NCBI GenBank assembly: GCA_002331335.1
Contig: DCZO01000004.1
Span: 129,459 to 152,819, forward strand
Reading direction: 5' to 3'
DNA: 23,361 nt
Origin: Nitrospira sp. UBA2082
Lineage (GTDB): Bacteria > Nitrospirota > Nitrospiria > Nitrospirales > Nitrospiraceae
Shown: positions 7,832 through 15,485 of the stretch, one piece after another
Position numbering within the stretch: position 1 is the stretch's first letter
Layout: each line of letters begins with the position of its first letter
Position numbers and translations under genes: made by a program
The notes under the pieces: generated by a model
What the model saw: only the letters and a program-made list of their open reading frames with translations
What the model was told of the DNA's origin: nothing
Database searches by the model: none

Positions 7832-9673
7832 ATGAATCGTGCGAAAGATCCGGTCTGTGGCATGAACGTCCTCCAGGAGCAGGCCTTGCCTGGAACCTAT
7901 GGAGGCCGGACGTTCTACTTCTGCTCCGACCTGTGCCGGGGCTCTTTCCTCACCGATCCGGAGAAATATCTACAACCGTGTGAGCCGGCGGGAACGGACG
8001 ACCCTGCCACCCGGCGCGTGGCGTACTTTACGATGGAAGTGGCCCTTGATCCTGCGTTGCCGATCTACAGCGGAGGGTTGGGGGTTCTCGCCGGAGATAC
8101 GCTTCGATCGTTTGCCGATCTCAACATTCCGGCTGTCGGAGTCAGTCTCCTCTATTGGAACGGATATTGTGATCAGCAGTTGGACGAGTGGGGTAACCAG
8201 CGTGAGCGACAGGTATCCTGGGAACCGAGAGGGCGACTGCGTCTGCTTCCGGCCACAGCGGCTGTGACCATCGAGGCGCGGACCGTCATCGTCCAGGCAT
8301 GGCAGTTCGATCTTGTCGGTATCACGGGCGGCCGGGTTCCCGTGCTCTTGTTGGACGCCAATCGTCCGGACAATGCCGAGCAGGATCGGGATCTCAGCCG
8401 TTGGCTCTACGGAGGAGACGACCGCTATCGGCTCGCGCAGGAAATTCTGCTCGGCATCGGCGGAGTCCGAATGCTCCAGGCGCTTGGGTATACCGGGGTG
8501 GAGCGATTCCATATGAATGAAGGGCATGCCGCGTGCTTGACGCTCCAGCTGTTGCGCGAATCCACACCGGCCGGGTCCACGGACTGGAACTTCGCCGCGG
8601 TGAGACGGCGCTGTGTCTTCACGACACACACGCCGGTGCCGGCCGGACATGATCAATTTGGGTATGATCTCATGCGCCGCGTGGCGGGAGATCTGCTCTC
8701 ATTGAAAACACTCCAGATGCTCGGCGGCCAAGACCGGTTGAATATGACGCTTCTGGGTTTCAACATGAGCACCTATATCAACGGTGTGGCCAAGCGGCAT
8801 GGCGAAGTCTCACAGGAGATGTTTCCCGGCTACGCCATCGATTCGATCACGAACGGCGTTCACTCGGCGACCTGGACCTGCGAGAGCTTCCAGGATCTGT
8901 ACGATCGGTCGATTCCCGGTTGGCGAACCGATCCGTTCTCTCTTCGCTACGCGATCAGTGTCCCGAATCAGGAGATATGGGACGCGCACGTCAAGGCCAA
9001 GAAATGCCTGTTCGAAGAGGTGAGACGGCGTACACAGCAGCAATTGAGGCTGGATGTTTTCACGATCGGCTTTGCTCGCCGTGCGACCCCCTACAAGAGG
9101 GCCGACTTGATTGTCTCAGCCCCTGAAGAGTTGATCAACGTGGCCAAGAAGGCGGGGCCGCTGCAGATTATTTTCGCCGGCAAAGCGCACCCCAAGGATG
9201 AACCAGGCAAGGACATGATCCGCCGTATCGTGCGAGCCGCGAAGCAGCTCGAACGGGATGTCACGATACTGTATCTGGAAAATTACGATCTCCTGCTCGC
9301 GCGTCTCCTGACATCGGGCGTGGATCTCTGGCTGAACACGCCGCAACGGCCACTGGAAGCGTCCGGGACGTCCGGCATGAAGGCCGCCCACAACGGTGTG
9401 CCGAGCCTGAGCGTATTGGACGGCTGGTGGCTGGAAGGTCACATCGAAGGCGTCACAGGCTGGTCGATCGGCTCGCGGACAATGGCGCAAGCGGTTGAGC
9501 ACGCGGAGGAGGCGCGCGAGCTGTACCAAAAACTGCGCTGGACGATCATGCCGACGTACTACCAATCGAGGGACCGTTGGATCGACGTCATGCGGCATGC
9601 GGTCGCATTCAACGCGTCATTCTTCAACACCCACCGCATGGTGCAGCAATATGCCGCCAATGCGTACGTGTGA
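7832..9673 (+). CDS. glgP: Alpha-glucan (glycogen) phosphorylase with an N-terminal YHS domain
   Basis: A 613-aa two-part protein. Residues 5-47 form a YHS domain (DPVCGM with Cys9; YFCSDLCRGSFLTDPEKYL with Cys31 and Cys35), a small module seen in copper ATPases and metal-handling proteins. From about residue 61 the chain is a short-form GT35 alpha-glucan phosphorylase of the type lacking the long regulatory N-terminus: YFTMEVAL, YSGGLGVLAGDTLRSFADL, HMNEGHAA, TTHTPVPAGHDQF, and the pyridoxal-phosphate site ASGTSGMKAAHNG with Lys517. It would release glucose-1-phosphate from glycogen or maltodextrin in the cytoplasm. GGAG (7820-7823) precedes ATG 7832, 3 nt after the membrane-protein stop. 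The gene symbol follows the catalytic domain. The odd part is the metal-type domain on a carbohydrate enzyme; it is in frame with no internal stop, so a real fusion is likely, though the domain could be a passenger. Confidence 0.92.
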   Translation: MNRAKDPVCGMNVLQEQALPGTYGGRTFYFCSDLCRGSFLTDPEKYLQPCEPAGTDDPATRRVAYFTMEVALDPALPIYSGGLGVLAGDTLRSFADLNIPAVGVSLLYWNGYCDQQLDEWGNQRERQVSWEPRGRLRLLPATAAVTIEARTVIVQAWQFDLVGITGGRVPVLLLDANRPDNAEQDRDLSRWLYGGDDRYRLAQEILLGIGGVRMLQALGYTGVERFHMNEGHAACLTLQLLRESTPAGSTDWNFAAVRRRCVFTTHTPVPAGHDQFGYDLMRRVAGDLLSLKTLQMLGGQDRLNMTLLGFNMSTYINGVAKRHGEVSQEMFPGYAIDSITNGVHSATWTCESFQDLYDRSIPGWRTDPFSLRYAISVPNQEIWDAHVKAKKCLFEEVRRRTQQQLRLDVFTIGFARRATPYKRADLIVSAPEELINVAKKAGPLQIIFAGKAHPKDEPGKDMIRRIVRAAKQLERDVTILYLENYDLLLARLLTSGVDLWLNTPQRPLEASGTSGMKAAHNGVPSLSVLDGWWLEGHIEGVTGWSIGSRTMAQAVEHAEEARELYQKLRWTIMPTYYQSRDRWIDVMRHAVAFNASFFNTHRMVQQYAANAYV

Positions 9674-9910
9674 GCGCAGGAGCATAGCCCGATCGCCCTC
9701 GCCTGGGCGAGGCATCCCCAGTATGCCGCCTTCATTTTCATCATGTTCGGCTTTCTCTTGCAGTGGCCGACCATTCCTACCCTGCTCATGTTCCCGATCC
9801 TTGTCGTGATGTATGCCCGTCTCGCCCGCAAGGAGGAAGCGGAGGTCCGTGCAGAATATAGAGACGCCTTCGACCGCGATGCGGCGATGACGCCCGCCTT
9901 TGTCCCATGA
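9674..9910 (+). pseudogene. C-terminal remnant of an isoprenylcysteine-carboxyl-methyltransferase-like membrane protein
   Basis: Directly after the TGA of the phosphorylase, and in the same reading frame, lies an open stretch ending at TGA 9908-9910. It reads ...ARHPQYAAFIFIMFGFL, then LQWPTIPTLLMFPILVVMY, then ARLARKEEAEVRAEYRDAF and AAMTPAFVP. This is the characteristic C-terminus of ICMT-like (phospholipid/isoprenylcysteine methyltransferase) proteins: the R-H-P-Q-Y motif, a hydrophobic hairpin, and the ARxEExEVRxEY tail. Full proteins have two or more TM helices and the G-P-Y/F-R-Y lead-in before RHPQY; these are missing, and no start codon with a ribosome site exists. I read it as the 3' part of a gene whose 5' part was deleted. 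Expression by readthrough of the phosphorylase stop is possible but there is no evidence for it. Confidence 0.7.
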
Positions 9911-10094
9911 TGGACGAAGAGGTCGCAGCATTCGACGCCCTGATGTAGCAGAAGTTGAGGAGGCCATCCCGCCTGAGTATGCCGGGAAGCTCATGCCGGC
10001 CGGTGGTGGAAGAAGCGGAGTCCGGTTGCCATCGCTCAGCCTTCAGGATCGAGTGTGCAGGATCGGATGGAATAAGAAGTCTCTTTCCCCGCAA

Positions 10095-10123
10095 TGGACA
10101 TTCGCGCCCCGTATTCATTATTT
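10095..10123 (+). promoter_or_regulatory. Weak candidate sigma70-like promoter for the antiporter/ATPase pair
   Basis: TGGACA at 10095-10100, 17 bases, then TTATTT at 10118-10123, in an AT-rich island 38 bases before ATG 10161. The -35 box is near consensus, the -10 box is poor (2 of 6). It is the best match in the interval, but only suggestive. Confidence 0.25.
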
Positions 10124-10143
10124 TGAATCAGGACCTGTCGGAC

Positions 10144-10150
10144 AGGAAGG
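10144..10150 (+). promoter_or_regulatory. Shine-Dalgarno AGGAAGG that decides the antiporter start
   Basis: AGGAAGG ten bases before ATG 10161 supports this start, which also begins directly with the first TM helix (MSWLIFLASAAVIVYAG). It overlaps the right arm of the inverted repeat CCTGTC-G-GACAGG. Confidence 0.55.
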
Positions 10151-10160
10151 CGGAATTGCG

Positions 10161-11165
10161 ATGTCCTGGTTGATCTTTCTGGCAAGCGCTGCGGTGATCG
10201 TCTATGCCGGGACGAAACTGTCCGGCTATGGCGATCAGCTCGCGAAGCTTACCGGTTTGGGCGGGTTGTGGATCGGGGTCGTGTTAATGGCCGCCGCCAC
10301 GTCGCTACCGGAAATCTTCACGACCGTCAGTGCCGGGTGGCTGAACGTACCGGATCTCGCGGCCGGCGATCTGTTCGGCGCCGGCATGAGCAACATGCTC
10401 ACGCTGGGTCTGATCGATCTCCTCCATCGACAAAAGCGGGTCTGGCAACAGGCCGCGCTGGGACACGCGCTCACTGCTGCGTTGGCGATGGTGCTGACGG
10501 GGCTTGCTGCGTTCTTCGTACTGTTGCCGGCCAATGTGACTCATGCCGGTGTTGGACTTGGGAGCCTGATCCTCTTGATCCTCTATGTGTTGGGCATGAG
10601 GGTTATCTTTCGGCAGGAAGACATGGAGCACCGCCAGCGTGAACGGGAAGCATTGGTCGAAGGAACCATGACCACGCAAGATGGCGTCAGTCGACGAGCC
10701 GAACTACGCCGTGCAAACATCGGGTTCTCTGTGTGCGCCCTGGCATTACTTGTGGCCGCACCGTTCCTGGCCTGGTCCGCGAATCGCATCGCCGAAGAGA
10801 CAGGCATCACCGCGACATTCATCGGGACGTCCATAGTCGCTATCACGACCTCTTTGCCGGAGCTGGTTGTTGCGATCGGTGCGGTTCGATTGGGTGCGTT
10901 CGATCTTGCCGTGGGGAATCTGTTCGGGAGTAATGCCTTCAACATGGCGGCGTTCTTGTTCGCCGATCTGGCCTATCGCGAAGGCGGTTTACTGAGCAGT
11001 GTGAGTTCAACCCACGCCCTCACCGCGCTCTGGTCCATTCTGATGATGAACATCGGCTTGATGGGGATCATCTATCGGGCCGAGAAACGCTTCATGTTGA
11101 TCGAGCCCGACAGCCTCCTGATGATCGCCGCCTATGTGCTTGGACTATGGCTGTTGTTTCGATGA
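10161..11165 (+). CDS. CaCA-family Na+/Ca2+ (cation) antiporter, YrbG-like
   Basis: A 334-aa inner-membrane exchanger with the two alpha-repeats of the CaCA superfamily. Repeat 1 holds MAAATSLPEIFTTV with Glu51 followed by GDLFGAGMSNMLTLG. Repeat 2 holds TSIVAITTSLPELVVAIGA with Glu234 followed by GNLFGSNAFNM. The two glutamates in S-L-P-E are the key cation ligands of the family. Repeat 1 has G-A-G-M-S-N where G-S-N-I-x-N/D is usual, so one of the serine ligands may be missing, and repeat 2 ends in Asn rather than Asp; specificity may therefore differ from the typical Ca2+ exchanger. The true start is ATG 10161, not the upstream extension from 9900. The second P2A ATPase begins 20 nt later, so a pump and an exchanger for what is probably the same ion are co-transcribed. 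Confidence 0.88.
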   Translation: MSWLIFLASAAVIVYAGTKLSGYGDQLAKLTGLGGLWIGVVLMAAATSLPEIFTTVSAGWLNVPDLAAGDLFGAGMSNMLTLGLIDLLHRQKRVWQQAALGHALTAALAMVLTGLAAFFVLLPANVTHAGVGLGSLILLILYVLGMRVIFRQEDMEHRQREREALVEGTMTTQDGVSRRAELRRANIGFSVCALALLVAAPFLAWSANRIAEETGITATFIGTSIVAITTSLPELVVAIGAVRLGAFDLAVGNLFGSNAFNMAAFLFADLAYREGGLLSSVSSTHALTALWSILMMNIGLMGIIYRAEKRFMLIEPDSLLMIAAYVLGLWLLFR

Positions 11166-11173
11166 AGGAGAAG

Positions 11174-11180
11174 AGGGAAG
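11174..11180 (+). promoter_or_regulatory. Shine-Dalgarno GAGGGAAG-type site deciding the second ATPase start
   Basis: A purine-rich AGAGGGAAG ends five bases before ATG 11186. Earlier in-frame ATGs at 11147 and 11162 would overlap the antiporter gene, and 11162 forms an ATGA overlap with its stop, so 11162 is a possible alternative. Confidence 0.45.
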
Positions 11181-11185
11181 TGGAC

Positions 11186-13936
11186 ATGCGTAACGACGCG
11201 CCTGCTGCGAGGCTCTGGCATTCAGTGCCGGTCGAGGCGCTGGCGAAGGAGCTACGCACGGATTTTGATGCAGGCCTCGCTTCCGAAGAAGCCGTCCGTC
11301 GGCAAGCGAGTGACGGATTTAACGAGTTGCCCGAAGCTCCTCCGCCCTCTCTGCTGAAGCTCTTCCTCTCGCAATTTACCAGCGTCATCGTATGGGTGTT
11401 GATCGGGGCCGCGGTCCTGTCCGGTGTGTTGGGAGACTGGGTTGATGCGGTGGCCATTCTGGCCATCGTGTTTCTCAACGGGTTGCTCGGGTTCGTACAG
11501 GAGTTCCGGGCCGAGCAGTCCTTGGCGGCGCTGCGGAAGATGTCGGTGGCGACGGCGAGAGTGTGCCGTGACGGTGTGATTCAGTCGATTCCCGCGCGTC
11601 AGCTGGTACGCGGTGATCTGGTGCATCTGGAAGCAGGCGACAGGATTCCCGCTGATGCCAGACTGGTGTATGCCACCAATTTCCAGACCCAAGAAGCGTC
11701 ACTGACGGGCGAATCCACGCCGGTGCAGAAACACGCCGGTGTGATCGAGCAGGCTGAGCTGCCGGTGGCCGACCGAGCCAACATGGCGTTTATGGGCACC
11801 ATGGCCGTGTCGGGCAAGGCCCGCGCGCTGGTCGTCTCGACCGGGCTCCACACGGAAATCGGCCAGATCGCCACGATGATCCAGAAGGCCTCCGAAGAGG
11901 AACGGGCGGAAACGCCGCTCCAGCGCCGACTCGAACAATTCGGCTACACCTTGTTATGGCTGGCGCTGGCGGTCGTTGCCGTTGTGTTCGTGCTGGGCTC
12001 TCTGCGCGGCGAGCCCCTGGTGGCTATGTTCTTAACCTCCGTTAGTTTGGCCGTTGCGGCCGTACCAGAAGGATTGCCCGCCGTGGTGACGATCACGCTG
12101 GCGGTGGGCGTCACTCGCATGGTGAAGCGGCATGCGCTGATCCGCAAACTGCCCGCGGTCGAAACCCTTGGTTCGGCAACGGTGATCTGTACGGACAAGA
12201 CCGGCACGTTGACGAAGAATGAAATGACCGTGACGCAACTGTTCGCCGGCGACCGGGCCTTCGAGGTGACGGGAGAAGGGTATGAGCCGGTCGGCGAGAT
12301 TACGGAGAAGGTTCAGGTTGAGGCTAATGTTGAGAGGGGACAGGAAACCTCAGCCGTAGTTCGGCCTCGACCTGTTTTGCATCCTGCTCTGCGGGAGCTT
12401 CTGACGGCAGGCCTGTTGTGCAACGGCGCCACGCTGAAACGGGAGAACGGTGCGTGGCAGGTAATCGGTGATCCAACAGAGGGGGCCTTGCTGGTGGCGG
12501 CAGCCAAGGCTGGTCTGATGAAGCAGGAGCTAGAGCAGTGCGCGCCGCTCCAGGGGGAAATTCCCTTTGATGCCGAGCGGAAGATGATGACGGTCATTTG
12601 CCGAACGGACGGCGGGACCATGGCGTACAGCAAAGGTGCGCCGGATATCTTGCTCCGTCGATGCACGCATCGCATGGCGAGTGACGGCACGGTAGAGGCG
12701 CTCGACGAAGGAAGGCGGGAGGCGATTCTGGAGGTCAACGCAGCCTACGCCCATGCCTCACTTCGTGTGTTGGCCGCTGCCCGCCGCCTGCTTGAGCAGG
12801 GTGAGGGATTGGAGTCGGATGCGGTGGAGCGGCGTCTGGTCTTTCTGGGGCTGTTCGCGATGAAGGATCCGCTACGGCCCGAAGCCGTTGAGGCGATTCG
12901 ATTGTGTCATGAGGCCGGTATCAAGACCGTGATGATCACCGGCGATCATAAGGAGACGGCTGTGGCGATCGCGCGAGAACTGGCGCTCGACAAAGGCCAG
13001 GGCATCGCGCTTTCCGGGAATGACCTCAGCGGCCTGACGGCGGAGCAGCTGGCCGAATCGGTCGAACAGGTGCGGGTCTATGCCCGGGTGTCGGCGGAGC
13101 ACAAACTGCGGATCGTCAACGCCTGGAAGTCGCGGGGCGCCATCGTGGCCATGACGGGCGACGGTGTCAACGACGCGCCGGCGATCAAGGCCGCGGACAT
13201 CGGGGTGGCAATGGGCCTGGCCGGCACCGACGTGACGAAGGAAGCCTCCGATATGGTGGTCACCGACGACAACTTTGCGTCGATCGCGGCGGCGGTGGAA
13301 GAAGGCCGGGGGGTCTTCGACAACATTCGCAAGGCCGTCCATTTCCTCCTGTCGTGCAACGTGAGCGAAGTGTTGGTCATGCTGTTTGCCGCGTTGTTGG
13401 GCTTGCCGCTGCCGCTTCTGCCGATTCACATTCTCTGGATGAATCTCGTGACCGATGGATTCCCTGCCCTGGCCCTGGCGGTTGATCCCAAAGCGCCCGA
13501 TCTGATGAAACGGCCGCCCCGCCGGCCGGACGCGCAGTTGCTGGACCGGAGCCGGCTGTTGTCCATCGGCGGCGAAGGGTTGATGCTCGGCCTGATTGCG
13601 CTGGGTGCCTTTAGTTATAGTTTGTACGGCCTGCATCAGGACCTCGATCAGGCGAGAACCGTCGCGTTTACCGTGATGGTGGTCGCGCAGCTGGTGCATG
13701 CGTTCAATTGCCGGAGCGACCGGTGGTCGCTGCTTCAACTGGGGGTGGGAACGAATCGAACCCTCTTGTTGGCGGTCTTTCTGTCGCTCGCCGTGCAAGT
13801 CGCCGTATTGACAGTGCCGCTTGTCCAGCCGATCTTCAAGGTTGTACCGGTGCCCGCCGAAGATTGGGCGCTGATGGGGGCCATGGGCATACTGCCGTTC
13901 GTCGTGATGGAAACGGTCAAATGGTGGCGGCGCTGA
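11186..13936 (+). CDS. P2A-type (Ca2+-ATPase-like) cation-transporting P-type ATPase, second copy
   Basis: A 916-aa paralogue of the ATPase at 3817-6561, same class and nearly the same length. It has TGES at 174-177, the phosphorylated Asp337 in DKTGTLT, the nucleotide-domain motif KGAP with Lys483, and the hinge TGDGVNDAP with Asp659. Ion-site residues are Glu295 (PEGLP), Asn725/Glu728 (CNVSEV) and Asn753/Thr756/Asp757 (NLVTDGFPA). M8 has Gln835 (VVAQL) where the first copy has Glu824, so the two pumps may differ in stoichiometry or ion. Ca2+ is the likely substrate by residue pattern and because a CaCA antiporter gene ends 20 nt upstream. Start chosen from the ribosome site; 11162 (ATGA overlap) is the alternative and would add eight residues. 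Confidence 0.92.
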   Translation: MRNDAPAARLWHSVPVEALAKELRTDFDAGLASEEAVRRQASDGFNELPEAPPPSLLKLFLSQFTSVIVWVLIGAAVLSGVLGDWVDAVAILAIVFLNGLLGFVQEFRAEQSLAALRKMSVATARVCRDGVIQSIPARQLVRGDLVHLEAGDRIPADARLVYATNFQTQEASLTGESTPVQKHAGVIEQAELPVADRANMAFMGTMAVSGKARALVVSTGLHTEIGQIATMIQKASEEERAETPLQRRLEQFGYTLLWLALAVVAVVFVLGSLRGEPLVAMFLTSVSLAVAAVPEGLPAVVTITLAVGVTRMVKRHALIRKLPAVETLGSATVICTDKTGTLTKNEMTVTQLFAGDRAFEVTGEGYEPVGEITEKVQVEANVERGQETSAVVRPRPVLHPALRELLTAGLLCNGATLKRENGAWQVIGDPTEGALLVAAAKAGLMKQELEQCAPLQGEIPFDAERKMMTVICRTDGGTMAYSKGAPDILLRRCTHRMASDGTVEALDEGRREAILEVNAAYAHASLRVLAAARRLLEQGEGLESDAVERRLVFLGLFAMKDPLRPEAVEAIRLCHEAGIKTVMITGDHKETAVAIARELALDKGQGIALSGNDLSGLTAEQLAESVEQVRVYARVSAEHKLRIVNAWKSRGAIVAMTGDGVNDAPAIKAADIGVAMGLAGTDVTKEASDMVVTDDNFASIAAAVEEGRGVFDNIRKAVHFLLSCNVSEVLVMLFAALLGLPLPLLPIHILWMNLVTDGFPALALAVDPKAPDLMKRPPRRPDAQLLDRSRLLSIGGEGLMLGLIALGAFSYSLYGLHQDLDQARTVAFTVMVVAQLVHAFNCRSDRWSLLQLGVGTNRTLLLAVFLSLAVQVAVLTVPLVQPIFKVVPVPAEDWALMGAMGILPFVVMETVKWWRR

Positions 13937-14003
13937 AGGAGGGGAACGTGTTTGACTCGATGCTCCTCTTGTAGGCCAACGAGAGTGGGGCTATATTGTT
14001 TTC

Positions 14004-14297
14004 ATGAACTATTGGAATGCATGCAGCCGTGCCTCATATCGAAGGATCGGCACAGGTTGTTTGGCGCTTTGTCTGTGTATTGCGGTCCTCACGCTGATGC
14101 TTGGAGTGCCGGTTGCGCTGGCCAATCTGCTCGTCTCAGACGAGATACTCACGGAGTCGCTCTCCGAAGGCTTTTCCGTTCCCCCATCGGCGCCTGAAAT
14201 GGATAAGCCAAGTCCTCGTCCTGGTTCCATTGAGTTCGATCCTTCACTCTATCATCTCGTGTTGGCCATTTCGGTGTTCCATCCCCCCCTCCTGTAA
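14004..14297 (+). CDS. Hypothetical small exported or membrane protein
   Basis: A 97-aa frame with an N-terminal signal-like stretch (RIGTGCLALCLCIAVLTLML, then GVPVALAN; possible cleavage after ALA, about residue 40), a proline-rich polar middle (SVPPSAPEMDKPSPRPGS) and a hydrophobic end, YHLVLAISVFHPPLL. The plausible signal peptide suggests a real gene, but the ribosome site before ATG 14004 is weak and no family is recognised. It stands alone, 67 nt after the second ATPase and 339 nt before otsB. Confidence 0.45.
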   Translation: MNYWNACSRASYRRIGTGCLALCLCIAVLTLMLGVPVALANLLVSDEILTESLSEGFSVPPSAPEMDKPSPRPGSIEFDPSLYHLVLAISVFHPPLL

Positions 14298-14408
14298 TCT
14301 TAGACGTCTCAGTACTGTTGCATTAGACGTGCTGCTATAGGGGTATATCGCGCTGCCCATGGTGCGCTCTGGTGCATCCAGTACGGCCAGTTCGCCTTGA
14401 TCCAAAGA

Positions 14409-14465
14409 TCTAGGCGACACGGCGTCTCCTTTGTGCAACGGACGAGTTGAGAAGGAGAGCCTAGA
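14409..14465. repeat. Bulged inverted repeat (two 7-bp stems)
   Basis: TCTAGGC (14409-14415) and TCTCCTT (14425-14431), separated by nine bases, pair with the continuous right arm AAGGAGAGCCTAGA (14452-14465). The result is a 14-bp two-part stem with a nine-base one-sided bulge and a 20-base loop. No T-tract follows, so it is not a simple terminator. Function unknown; a structured RNA or operator-like element is possible. Confidence 0.45.
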
Positions 14466-14498
14466 ACACATCACAGTCATATCCATTGAGGTGAACAG

Positions 14499-14582
14499 AT
14501 GCGTATTGCCAAAACGATGAGGTTCAGCAGTTCACAGTCAGAGATTGCCCGGTCTCAGTTGCCGCGGTGGAATCACCTGTAA
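14499..14582 (+). CDS. Possible 27-codon small ORF upstream of otsB
   Basis: ATG 14499 opens MRIAKTMRFSSSQSEIARSQ then LPRWNHL and stops at TAA 14580-14582. GAGG at 14488-14491 gives correct ribosome-site spacing (7 nt). The peptide is basic and matches no family known to me. It may be a leader peptide or a chance frame. Confidence 0.2.
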   Translation: MRIAKTMRFSSSQSEIARSQLPRWNHL

Positions 14583-14636
14583 AACGTGCCGTCACATTGA
14601 TACGTAGGACGCACGGGCCAGCCTGGGGGATCAAAC

Positions 14637-15455
14637 ATGATCTATCTTCTGTCGGATGAGGGACGTGAGGCGTTGAGGGCGATTGCGGAACGTCCCGTGC
14701 TCTATGCATTCGACTTCGACGGTACCCTGGCGAAAATCTCGCGGGAACGTCGGAGCGTCAAATTGGCCCCGACCACACACGAATGGCTGCAGGAACTCGC
14801 CAAACGTGCGTCCTGCGCCATTGTGTCAGGACGCGCACTGGACGATCTGAGGCCTCGCGTGAACGGCGCGGTGTCCCATCTCATTGGCAACCATGGCGTG
14901 GAAGGTCCGCTCACGCCTCCTGCTGCGCTGCAAAAAGCGGAACGGACCTGTCTGGAATGGATGACGCAAATAGATAGAGACCTTGCCGGGTTGTTCAAGG
15001 ATACCGGCGTGGAGGTTGAAAACAAACGATACACCCTCACCTTCCATTATCGGTGTGCCAAAGACCTGGCCGCAGTCGAACGCACGTTGGTTCTCCTGCT
15101 CGATCGACTGACGCCCGCGCCACGGCTCATCGGCGGAAAAGCCTCGGTGAATGCCTTGCCGCCAGGGAACATAGGAAAGGGAGCAGCGGCGCTTGCCCTC
15201 ATGGTTCACCTGCGATGTCGAGGCCTGTTCTTCGTCGGCGACGATGAAACGGACGAAGATGTGTTTGGCTTGGGGGAAGGACTCATCATGGGAGTGCGTG
15301 TCGGACACGGGGCTGGATCGCGGGCCCGTTATTACCTGAAGCACCAGGATGAGATAGAAGACGTCATCCGCTTTATCGTCCATCGCCTCGACGGAACCCC
15401 GGATATTGCCGGACAGATTTTGCGAAGTCCCGGGGGCACCGTAAAGCCGGCATAA
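14637..15455 (+). CDS. otsB: Trehalose-6-phosphate phosphatase (HAD family)
   Basis: A 272-aa cytoplasmic HAD-superfamily phosphatase that removes phosphate from trehalose-6-phosphate, the last step of OtsAB trehalose synthesis. Motif I is FDFDGTLAKI with nucleophile Asp26 and Asp28; motif II is the SGR of CAIVSGRALDDL; GNHGVEG is the trehalose-phosphatase cap signature; and motif IV is VGDDETDEDVF with Asp202 and Asp203. Length matches the family. GGGGGAT precedes ATG 14637. No otsA synthase is in the window, so the partner gene lies elsewhere or the cell obtains trehalose-6-phosphate another way. nhaD follows after 30 nt, which suggests one transcript; trehalose and Na+/H+ exchange are both osmotic/salt-stress functions, so the pairing makes sense, as inference. 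Confidence 0.92.
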   Translation: MIYLLSDEGREALRAIAERPVLYAFDFDGTLAKISRERRSVKLAPTTHEWLQELAKRASCAIVSGRALDDLRPRVNGAVSHLIGNHGVEGPLTPPAALQKAERTCLEWMTQIDRDLAGLFKDTGVEVENKRYTLTFHYRCAKDLAAVERTLVLLLDRLTPAPRLIGGKASVNALPPGNIGKGAAALALMVHLRCRGLFFVGDDETDEDVFGLGEGLIMGVRVGHGAGSRARYYLKHQDEIEDVIRFIVHRLDGTPDIAGQILRSPGGTVKPA

Positions 15456-15485
15456 GCGCTGAGAGGGAGGGAGAGAAAGAGTGCA

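Larger units (their letters stand above)
9911..10160 (+). other. Non-coding interval before the Ca2+ antiporter gene
   Basis: No recognisable protein in any frame: the antiporter frame stays open back to 9900, but its translation (for example VEEAIPPEYAGKLMPAGG) matches no family known to me and lacks a ribosome site. The right half (10111-10130) is AT-rich in a GC-rich setting and is the likely promoter area for the antiporter-ATPase pair. A 6-bp inverted repeat (CCTGTC-G-GACAGG, 10134-10146) overlaps the ribosome site. Confidence 0.5.
14298..14636. other. Gene-poor interval between the hypothetical protein and otsB
   Basis: No recognisable gene over 339 bases. Visible structure: two copies of TTAGACGT (14300-14307 and 14323-14330), the first within the palindrome AGACGTCT; a bulged hairpin at 14409-14465; and a 27-codon frame at 14499-14582. 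No clear promoter for otsB was found. Confidence 0.6.

Noticed and set aside
9900..10160. N-terminal extension of the antiporter frame from ATG 9900
   Set aside because: The 87 extra residues are not membrane-like or conserved-looking, and a good ribosome site precedes ATG 10161, where the first TM helix begins.
14560..14582. Stretch resembling the 3' end of 16S rRNA (GCCGCGGTGGAATCACCT)
   Set aside because: About 15 of 18 bases resemble the anti-Shine-Dalgarno region, but nothing upstream resembles 16S rRNA; judged coincidental.
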